A stretch of DNA of 64,000 bases from Corallium rubrum (Eukaryota; Cnidaria; Anthozoa; Scleralcyonacea; Coralliidae). Position 1 is the first letter of the stretch. Every line of letters begins with the position of its first letter. Shown piece by piece: positions 55,351 through 64,000 of the stretch. The stretch covers positions 17,725,760-17,789,759 of the forward strand of contig OZ035998.1 of the NCBI GenBank assembly GCA_964035015.1, in the 5' to 3' direction. Made by a program: the position numbers and the translations under genes. A model generated the notes under the pieces. That model did no database searches. It was given only the letters and a program-made list of their open reading frames with translations, and was not told where the DNA came from.

Positions 55351-55497
55351 CCATGTTTGGATAGCCTGATCCAAACACTCGGGATGTTGCTCGACTTTCT
55401 AAAGCTAAAAAACACTCGCCTGGCGGCTCGTGTTTTTTTACGCTTTTCGAAAGTCTCGCAACATCCCTCGTGTTTGGATCAGGCTATCCAAACATGG
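55351..55497. repeat. Hairpin MITE, ATGTTTGGATAGCCTGATCC family
   Basis: 147-bp nearly perfect palindrome from CCATGTTTGGATAGCC to GGCTATCCAAACATGG, with a second inner palindrome of GATGTTGC/GCAACATC. A related half copy is at about 54310-54345. Confidence 0.88.
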
Positions 55498-57420
55498 AAA
55501 CCACTGATCTCAAATAATATACTCATTATACTGGATAGAGCATCTATTGGTTCGCGCCTGGCAAAAATTGAAGTCGGAAGTGAGGCTGAAAATCTCGCGG
55601 CGGCCATATCCGGTGGGACCCACTTCGTAGTTATATCACTATTGCTGAAACATAGTTTTCGCTTCAAATGATCGGATTTTTAACGAAAACCAGCTAAATT
55701 TTACATTCCTAGCAAGAAAATGTACCTGTCGCTATGGAAGAACTTAAAAGTGGCTGGGATCATGGAAAATCAGCCGAAATTTCACGATTTTACTGAACGA
55801 AAATCAGCACCGACCACCAGGCTACAGTTTGAAGAATTATTAAGGACTAAAGTAAGGAACAAATAACATCTTGTATTCACTTTAGCAGTTTGACAGTGAC
55901 TTTATGACAAAGTAAAAATATTACCGTTTCTATATCCGTCTTTTTCAACGTATCTTGGATCAGACGATCTGAGCGTTTAATATACAAGATGTTTATTGGA
56001 AGTTTGTGAATTGTAGTTACTTTATTTAACAGGCAAATTTATAAGCATTTAACTCACTGTTTTACTATTATTCATGAAGTCGGATGAAGTCCTGTTACTA
56101 TAATATTGACGAAGATAATTCCTGTTCACCTAGCATTTATGGTGTGCATTTTCAATATTTGTATCTGTGATGAACTCATGGCTGACTATAGGCTTACTGG
56201 ACAGACTTTCCAAGGGTTTTCTATTTGACAAGTCAAATTGTCTGGTATTTGAAATAGTAGAATCATCTGAGACTGAAGTAAAATTATAATAATGGGGCAT
56301 GGTTTGGCCAGCTCTGATTTACATACAGAAATAATTATTTATTGGTTATAATCTACTATATTCTTTTATATTTTATATACTTCAGTGTACTGACACTACT
56401 GTACTTTGTGTAGACTTATATTTGAAACAGATAATAAGTCATGAGCTTTTTTCTAAAATAAACAAAGAGAAGGATGATTCCAAACTATTATTTACTACAG
56501 AAGTGTTTTTATTTCAAGATATTTTTGAAAATTTTCAATCTTTACTACATTTATCATACCTCAATTATCTTGCATCATACAAATTTTTAGGTTTCATGCC
56601 CATGCATCTATATGTCTTTTCCTTATTAGATCCACACATATCACTTGCTGATCTTGGCAGAAGACAAGATCAGTCATTAATTTTTTTTTTGAGATGAGTG
56701 ATCATACAGATGTTTATAAGATTTTACTTTAATTGAAGCTAGTGTAAGCTGCTCTGGATAGTACAAACAATTTTATTGAAATTAATTTAAGTTTTCTCTA
56801 ATATAGTACAAAGGTAAAGCCGCAAAGGACTAAAATGTCCAAAAATTTTAAAATACTATCTAGCACCAGGAGTACTGGCATGATCTTCCCTCCAATGCCC
56901 CCAAATTATTGCTGGTTTAAAATGTGGTTTTATCCATACTGATAGTTTGCTACATCAAAATTTTGATCAAAGAAAACTTAACAAGCATTCATAAATGACA
57001 ACAACCAAGAATGTTCCATTTGTAAGTGCAGTTTTTATTTTGTTGATTTTGTTATATCAGTTTACAATGGTTTTGAGACTCCTGGAAAAAATAAATAGTC
57101 ATTTTTATTAATCCATTTGCACAATTGCACCTACAAATACAGTGTGGTATAACCTTATCAGTCATATGTAAACTGTCCTTCCTAGAGATCTAGTAAGGGT
57201 CACCCCTCATTAGTCAATGTTACTACAAAAGAAAGCTGAACTAAACTAACTTTATTTATACTGGATACTGATAACTCTATCAGTCATATCTCAACTGTTC
57301 TTCCTCAGTGAGTCAGTGTTACTACAGGAGGAAACCGGAGTACCCAGAAGAAATCTCTTGGTGTTTTGTAAAGTCAAACTAGAAGCACTCCTCTAATGTA
57401 CATCCAAGTTGAAATTTTAA

Positions 57421-57570
57421 GCCTAGTTTACATGGGCAATTTTTCTTTGGCAATTTTCAACTTGACAAGTTTTATTTGCCTGTGTGTATGAGGAAATATG
57501 ACAAGTTTTTCCTTGACAAGTCTCCCTTTTGAAAAGCTTGTCAAGGAAAAATTGCTCATGTAAACTAGCC
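57421..57570. repeat. 150-bp hairpin MITE
   Basis: Arms CTAGTTTACATGGGCAATTT and AAATTGCTCATGTAAACTAG, with GACAAG/CTTGTC words inside. Confidence 0.88.
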
Positions 57571-58559
57571 TTTAATCTGATAAGTGCATCAAGTAGGAGT
57601 TAAACCCAGATCACAGAGTAACATCCTTAGATCTACAGTAATCCTGGATGCATGTAAGTGATGTAACTGGAAAGACTTTTTTTTTTTGCTTTCAGCAAAA
57701 TAAATTAATCTGCTAAATGTACAAGAAAACTGCATTGATCGAGTAGGAATCAAACTTGGGTGTAACTTCTTAATGGCCAGTAAGATGCTCTAACCATAAT
57801 AAACTACCACTAACTCAAAATGTTATACAGTATGTACATATTTTGTTTGAGACATACTGTAGACAAAATTGAATGTGTTGCTTAAACAAAAGTGGAATCA
57901 ACAGTCGAATTGAAAATACTATCAAGGGACAAGGGCTTGGACAAAATACATACTGTACTGTAACCATATTAAAACCATCTGAACTGGTTGAACATTAGCC
58001 CAAATTCGACAAAACATTAGAAAGCAAATATACTTACTACAAGACAAGTCAAGTCAAGCACATTCTATCATGGCCATGAATTCATTTACTATTAGTCAAT
58101 AACCAAACCTGGTAGTGAAAGTGTCCAACTTAAAATATTAACTGGAAGACAATGAGCACAAGTCAGACTCAACCGCGTTTCACTGAATTATAACCACAAA
58201 GAACTGAACAAACCGTTCTATTCAAGTTCGAATATTATCAACAGCGGGTAAGTTTATTAGTTTAAACAGACACAGTTATGACTTCTTGGGTTTAATCGGC
58301 ATGAAATAAATCAAAACTTAAACAAACACATCATCGTAAATCATCAAATAATACGCGTTACTAGAAAGAAACAAATACACAGGCAGTAGACATTTGTTTA
58401 CCGAGTTTGCTACTTTGCTAGCTTTGAAGCAAATAAACAGGTAAGTGTATTTTGTAAAAAAAAGCACTTTCGAAACAAAAAAATAGTTCAAAACACTAAA
58501 TTATTACTTAAAATAACATTACAAACCTCAATTCGGTGGTAACTCTTCGTAACATCCCA
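57571..58559. other. Interior of nested element, no gene recognised
   Basis: AT-rich and without long frames or repeats. Confidence 0.45.
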
Positions 58560-59260
58560 GAATTTGGCGAAAAACGCCGTTCAACTGCTTCGACTCCTAT
58601 TTACGCCATATTGTATGGGACCCAAGTGGGTCCCACCGGAAATGGCCGCCGCTAATCTATTTCCGACTTCACAGCCAGGACGGGATGCTCTATCCAGTAT
58701 AATGAGTATATTATTTGAGATCAGTGATGGAAACCCATTAGGTATTTCTTAAATCTTGACGTAGACGGCCATTTTGCCGTAGTCTAATTATCCACATTTG
58801 TAAATGGCATCCCTCTCTATCCCCACCGTATGAACAGTTTCGTTCAGGCTACATGAAGTAGACTAAGTGTTCTCCAGCCGAGGACTGGGACTGGGTCAGA
58901 GAATTATTAATTTTTTCCTCGATGTAGCAGCGCTAAATACGTACAAAAGTGAAATTTTTGAATATTTCAAAAATTCATAAATTCATATAAAATTTTTAAA
59001 AATTTGAATATTTTTAAAATTTGAAATTTTCAAATTTCAAATGTTTCCAACTAATTAATTAATTCATGAATAAATTAGTCTGGGATTTTTGTCTACGTCG
59101 CGTGACGTGTTAGACGTACCCTAAATCCGCCCCTGCTCAGAAGTTTAAGTTAGTTTGCTCAAACCAGTGAGAAGATATAGTTAATTTTCCGTTTTATGCT
59201 ATACACAACTAATGACGTCATAACTGAAATGTTGTATTCAAAAACTCAAGAATGAGATGA

Positions 59261-60462
59261 GATCTAAAAGGCATGCAAAAGCCATTTTCCATTATTTTAA
59301 ATGTTCTTTCAAAAACAATAATAAAAAAACGGGGGCGAATTTTCATGTCATATGCACTTTAAATATATCACAAGTAAATGTCCATTCAATACTTTAAATT
59401 CTGATTTACCGCGCTAGCTCGAGACTTGCAACAATCATCTAAATGTTCGAATTATCCACATGGCCGGTCTATGACAAGACCAAATACGCCAAGATTCTTG
59501 GAGTATTTTGGAATCACGTGACCAGCCTTTGCCAGGGTCTTCTAGCCACTGATCTCTATATACAACTGGATCGGATGGGCCATTGGGCGGGATTTTGCGT
59601 GCCAGTTGTATGATGACGTGACCACTACCCAAGAGGGCTGCCACTGAAGTTCATAGCTTTCGTAGATTGAAAACAGCCTAGAAAAGTAATTTTAAGAAAA
59701 TTTAAACGAATGTAAGGACACAAGAAGTACTTAATAAGGTTTAAGACGTTAATTTCTTGCATTTGTTTCTGTTACTGAGCCATAAAACCTTTAAATTTCG
59801 TTGTTTTTCTTCAGTGCCGACAACGAAGAAACTTCACGATAATATAAACTGAAAAACAGACTATACTGAAATCTACGAAGAATTCAATTCCAAGTCTTTT
59901 ATAGTAAGCTTAATGCCTTAACAATATTTCGTGTTGTGTACTTGCCATCTTTTGATCATGACTGTATTTGTTGTTAACTCATTCCTGTCCGGGGGGTTCC
60001 CCAGAGGTGAATAAAATCGTCTGGCGTTAGCCAGAATAAAATACTAAAGACCAATTCGGACAAGAAAGAGTTAAACAGTGAAAACTAAACGAACCGGCAT
60101 CTGTTGTTTGCTTTACGGCTTTTCCGACGCCCCCGGAACTGCACACATAATATTCCTACCCCCGGATAATATGGCCCTGCTGACGTCAAGATTGCTTATG
60201 CCGGTCAACTTTAGGATTGGGAACAAGTGCTAAGGCCGCAATGCGTCATATGTTCCAGTACCTAAGATTGCGGCGACTGCCACGAAATGTTTGACTGCTA
60301 GCCATAGGGAATGGCCTATCCAGTTGTATATAGAGATCAGTGCTCCTAGCTCTCCCCATTTTGAAAGCCAAAGACCCTGGGTACGAAGTTGATTGAAACT
60401 TATCTCAGCAACCCTATTAAAGCGCTGAATGAAGTTACCTTTTTTATCTTGTTTATTTGCAG
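59261..60462. other. Intron, no gene recognised
   Basis: Sequence between the old inverted repeat and the last exon. It has a GGCGTTAGCCAGAATAAAAT dispersed word near 60023, as in the intron at 35 kb. Two inverted copies of CCAGTTGTATATAGAGATCAG sit near 59550 and 60320. Confidence 0.5.
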
Positions 60463-60589
60463 TACCAGTAACTCCAAAAGAACCTCCAGACACTTTTATT
60501 CCAACTGGGAAGGATAAAGAAAACTTTAATCCATCGACTATGGCTGCTGTCGTCCTTCCGTCTTTTCCAATTACGAGTGGACCTATCAG
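60463..60589 (+). CDS. Exon 11 of the receptor gene, linker/juxtamembrane segment
   Basis: Acceptor TTTGCAG, donor ATCAG|GTATAA, 127 bp, enters in phase 1 and leaves in phase 2. It encodes about 42 residues: a Pro/Thr linker and then AAVVLPSFPITSGPI. A strand of this type, ending in a Gly-Pro-Ile turn, is typical of the membrane-proximal region of receptor protein tyrosine phosphatases, where it starts a degenerate FN3-like domain. That assignment is tentative. The rest of the gene continues past the right edge or beyond what I can recognise. Confidence 0.65.
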
Positions 60590-61554
60590 GTATAATTTAT
60601 AGTCATTTCATCTATAGCTGCATGGTTTTACGCCGAATATAATTCGAACTGTTATTTGTCGCGCTTTACGTTAACATGACATTAGCAAAATACTTAGAAT
60701 GACTGCTTGCTCTGCCTACCCTGACCTACAATAAAACCTGCATTTTTCCAACGACGTACACTGTCCTGCCCACCAGGGCCTTTTCATTTTTTTTACATTT
60801 AGACTTTGCTCACCTGCGTGCCTTTGTTTTTCACATTTCGCGCCATTTTAATTTTATTATAGTCGTCCAATTGGCTGGTTTTTCTTTTCCGGGGGGATTT
60901 CTCTGGTGAGAGCTTTCCGAGGCTTGCTGGTTTTGTTCGTTCTCGAGGCGACAACGTTTGGATTAGCATTTTCTTTTTACCAATAATTAAATAAATAACG
61001 TTTTTCTCTCGCCGTTCGCGTGGTTATACTGCTGGCGAAGGGTTCCGAGGAGCATAAAATACACAATTCCTCAGTAATACAATAATTCTGATGTTAGTGA
61101 TTTAGGTTTGTCTCAACTGAAAAAACTACCAAATACTAAAAAATATATCAGTTTACTTAATTTGTAATTGCTTTGTTAAGAACTGTTATTGTAATTCCTT
61201 TTCCATTCCTTGATTATAATTGGTCAGAAAGTTGGTAAGAATTCTCGATCTCTGCACTTTCAGTCGTATTTGCCCGCCTAAAATGCTATATATTATCTGT
61301 AGTTTCTGGAGGTATTATCTATAGGGAAAGGACTTATCATGCATGCATGTACTGACGTGAACCTATCCAACTAGGCAAATCGAAGAAAAGGCGGGAAATT
61401 AGCAACTGTTTTTGAATTGCGTTTTTTTAACGTTTTTATTTATTATTTCGTTTTTGTTCTGAGAGTGATTATCTTTACATTTTTAACTGAAAAATGTATA
61501 ATATAACAGTTATTGAATTCGACTTTTTTAAAACCAAAAATTCTCAGTTAGGTC
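60590..61554. other. Intron, no feature recognised
   Basis: No domain-bearing frame or clear repeat between the last exon and the short hAT-like copy. Confidence 0.45.
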
Positions 61555-63089
61555 AGGGGCGGATCTAGCCTAAAATCTGACTGTGGCCCCCAATCTAGGG
61601 GGGTCCGGGGGCATGCCCCCCCGGAAAATTTTGAAAATTAGAGTCTCTGAAAACGCATTTCCTGCATTTTGAGAGAGATCTAGAGTCATATTGTAGGATC
61701 GTTTTATACATGTTTTTCACCGAGATCTTTGTATAAATTTTACTCAAATCAAATTTTTTTTTTCTCTTTAAGTTCAAGCCAAGATCTTCTAATTATTCAA
61801 TAAAATGTTTAGGAGTAATTGATCCAATACGAATCATAATGTATGTTTAACGAGTTTGTGTGACATATAAACTAACCAGTCAAGCAGCTGGGTATCCTTT
61901 GGCTTTGGCCATTATTTAGAATTCTATTGAGTATTCTGTCTAATGCCAGCCAATTTGTACTTGAAACAAGAACAATCAAAGCAACCCTGCTAGTGTAATA
62001 TTAATATTAACAATTTATAGGTATCAGCTAGCATTTGTCAGACTCCAGATCAGGAAATGGAGTCCCTTTACGTTTTATACTGTCTTTCGGACTCTTTCCC
62101 TCGATAAAGCGAGAATAACAAGTGAGTTAGTAAATAGATTCGTAAATGTCGTCGCAGACGCTCTATACAGTCTGTAAGCTAATAATATAAATAATAGTTC
62201 GAAACGTCAAACGATTAAGAGAGTGTTAAATCCCGTGAGAGAGAGAGAGGTCGCGGCTCTCGGTTTGATCTCATGCTTGTTCTTCAAATTGATCAATGCT
62301 TTAAAGCTAGATTTATATAGTCTGAGTATAAACACCACAGTCTTATTAATATAGTAACTAGCGTCTGACGATCAACAATTTTAGTAGAGAGGAACTCGTA
62401 CTATAAATAAAGAAACCAAACAAACCAACATCTCTTCCTTAATTTTCTTGTGAACTTACCATCTAGTATTTCGACTATCTGTCACAGGCACAATCATTGT
62501 CCCTGCATACGCGCAGCCATTCTTTAATATCATTCTGAAGAACTCCGGTCAAGACAGACTGACGTGCACTACCGACTACCGGAGCCGACGATTTGATAAA
62601 TTGCATTATTTCGCAATAAAATTGTAACAAGATATGGCAAGGGTGACTGACCGTGGCTCCCGCCAAATTCAGCCACTCTATTCTGGCTCTCTGATTGGTT
62701 TGCACCCCTTAATAGTCCGCTGACCGTGGCTGAATTTAGCAGATCGCTCCGCTGACCGTGGCTGAATTTAGCAGAAGTGTTCTCCAATTTCTTCAGCGAA
62801 TTCGTAGCACATTCGGTAACTTTTTCGGCCACTCTCGCCACATTCTCGGACTTCTAACTACCTGAGACCGATTGCGGTGCAACTGATTGTCAAAGATGCG
62901 AAAATCCGCTGCTATTTTGACAATCGGTTTAGTATTTTTACGGTAGCTAATGTCGTTCTTACGTCAACTATCCTTTTGTTGTTAATAGTTTTTTATTTTT
63001 GAAATATCAATTATATTATTTAATTTGGAATAATTAGGAAAATCTGACCGTGGCTCAAGCCACGCTCGCACCCCTCTAGATCCGCCCCT
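61555..63089. mobile_element. hAT-like element A, short copy (opposite orientation)
   Basis: 1535 bp with ends AGGGGCGGATCTAG and CTAGATCCGCCCCT. The flanks TTAGGTC and GTAGGTC agree at six of seven bases. It lacks both nested insertions present in the copy at 43646-50779 and retains the uninterrupted TTAA site. Confidence 0.85.
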
Positions 63090-63366
63090 GTAGGTCTCAG
63101 ACCGCATTATATATTAGAGCTCAGTAGGGTTAACTGGCGAAACTATGTCAAACGGCCGGGTGTTCTCTTTCGTCAATCTTGCAATGCCAATGTTGATCGC
63201 GAGCAACATTTGAATTTTGATCATGATAGCCCTACAGCATTATAGTTTGAAAACAGTTTTGTTTCAAACGTCAAACATTGCATAATGTTAAGTTCTATTT
63301 GAAGTTATTTACTGTAACTTCAACAAACAGATTTTTTTACTGTAATAGTGATTTTTACAATCAATC

Positions 63367-63370
<4 letters not shown>
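63090..63370. other. Intron, no feature recognised
   Basis: Unique-looking sequence. Confidence 0.45.

Positions 63371-63446
<76 letters not shown>
63371..63446. repeat. (AT)n microsatellite
   Basis: About 75 bp of pure AT dinucleotide. Confidence 0.97.
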
Positions 63447-63452
<6 letters not shown>

Positions 63453-64000
63453 TTTTATTGGCTGTTAACCCTAATCTATTAAAGGATACACACATAGTTG
63501 GCTTCAAATCCACGTCAGCTGGCGTTAACAGACTTATTCTGTTTTCATGCCCCAAAAATCTTTCAATAAACTATTTGAATTTTTATTGTATAAAACGAAT
63601 ATATTACATTTTTATATATGCGTAATGTATGGATTACAAAAGACGTCACAGCGTGTACAGAACAACGGTCACGCCACTTGATTTTGTCTCGTGCTGTACT
63701 TTTTTGTTGCAACTTATTTGGCAATTGCCACTCTGCACTTGCCACATTGGCGTAACAAACCCCCCGACTTGTTAGTTTGTTTTAATTCAGAACAATGCAA
63801 ATGCTTCAAATAAGCGCCTTTCTTACTGTTTCGACTTTATAATATCTAATTCATTTGTTTATCACCGAATTAGCTAATCAGTCGCCAAGGATATTTATGT
63901 GCATATGCTTCTGATTTTCAAACTCATTCAGTTCATTTTTCTTTTTTAGCTTTTACAGAATCTTTGTTTTTGTGACGGATGAAACATTTCGTGACAAAAA
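63447..64000. other. Right edge of window, no gene recognised
   Basis: AT-rich. A pyrimidine run followed by TTTTTTAG near 63941-63951 could be a splice acceptor, with an open stretch (CTTTTACAGAATC...) after it. The window ends too soon to judge, so no exon is called. Confidence 0.35.

Larger units (their letters stand above)
55331..58750. mobile_element. 3.4-kb inverted-repeat element nested in hAT B
   Basis: Ends AAGAAATACCTAATGGGTTT and the exact inverse at 58750. The arms continue inward (55498-55650 with 58560-58730), sharing CACTGATCTCAAATAATATA-type sequence and GGTCCCACCGG words. A hairpin MITE (55351-55497) interrupts the left arm. A frame at 56422-56697 has no recognisable domain. 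Superfamily unknown. Confidence 0.75.
52347..59135. mobile_element. hAT element B (6.8 kb) with perfect 8-bp target duplication
   Basis: Ends CAGGGGTGGATCC and AAATCCGCCCCTG. CTCAGAAG flanks both sides (52339-52346 and 59136-59143). The left subterminal GGGGGGTCCGGGGGCATGCC is shared with element A and its short copy, so they are one family. No transposase frame was recognised. The interior holds a tandem duplication (about 52735-52855 and 52905-53015), an (AT)n run and a 3.4-kb inverted-repeat element. Confidence 0.87.
52245..59260. repeat. Old inverted repeat hosting hAT element B
   Basis: The left arm (about 52245-52338) and right arm (about 59144-59260) are inverted copies: ACTAATGACGTCAT and GAGAAGATATAGTT in the right arm match the complement in the left. 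The hAT landed close to the centre of the palindrome. Confidence 0.7.

Noticed and set aside
56422..56697. hAT transposase remnant
   Set aside because: The 91-residue frame has no catalytic or BED-finger motif and cannot be assigned.
59816..59868. Extra exon after TTCTTCAG
   Set aside because: The acceptor looks fair, but the phase-1 frame meets a stop within about 15 codons and no donor or domain is present.

Overview
The window is eukaryotic, intron-rich, AT-rich DNA that is crowded with transposons, microsatellites and hairpins. The best guess is a marine invertebrate, probably an anthozoan cnidarian such as a coral. That guess rests on the Ig/FN3 receptor with one domain per exon and on the mix of BEL/Pao, hAT, Harbinger, tRNA-SINE and tyrosine-recombinase elements. 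No sequence search was possible, so the taxonomy is inference.

Layout. 1-2.8 kb: a dispersed repeat and a decayed non-LTR reverse transcriptase. 3.2-12.75 kb: the most unusual block. Three minus-strand coding regions lie here: a spliced SF3 (superfamily 3) helicase gene, an acidic protein in the same frame just after the helicase stop, and an intact tyrosine recombinase (C2H2 finger, YR catalytic domain, SANT/Myb tail). The recombinase gene is centred between two inverted repeat arms. The arms are made of ~160-bp units, each with about six copies of TAGCCAG/CTGGCTA, including a palindrome with a short spacer. I know of no described element with this combination, and it is my candidate for an undescribed system. 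13.4-18.8 kb: a recently inserted BEL/Pao LTR retrotransposon (252-bp LTRs differing at one base, CCCA target duplication) with a damaged pol, sitting inside a palindromic minisatellite.

20.1-60.6 kb: a plus-strand host gene seen as eleven exons. Six Ig exons and four FN3 exons come first, each one whole domain with phase 1 at both ends. One further exon at 60.46 kb resembles the juxtamembrane part of receptor tyrosine phosphatases. The signal peptide, transmembrane segment and cytoplasmic part are not in the window.

The introns hold most of the other features: MITE hairpins, a 560-bp TTTG array, tandem tRNA-derived SINEs split by a foldback element, and a 20-kb intron with nested insertions. 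In that intron a hAT-like element with 7-bp duplications carries a complete two-gene PIF/Harbinger element and a TTAA-flanked foldback. Further on, a second hAT (8-bp duplication CTCAGAAG) lies inside an older inverted repeat and itself contains a 3.4-kb inverted-repeat element. A shorter copy of the first hAT at 61.6-63.1 kb, in the opposite orientation, acts as a partial empty-site control.

The likely biology is a cell-surface adhesion/signalling receptor whose introns have grown by repeated insertion, next to a self-contained recombinase/helicase element whose termini I could not define.
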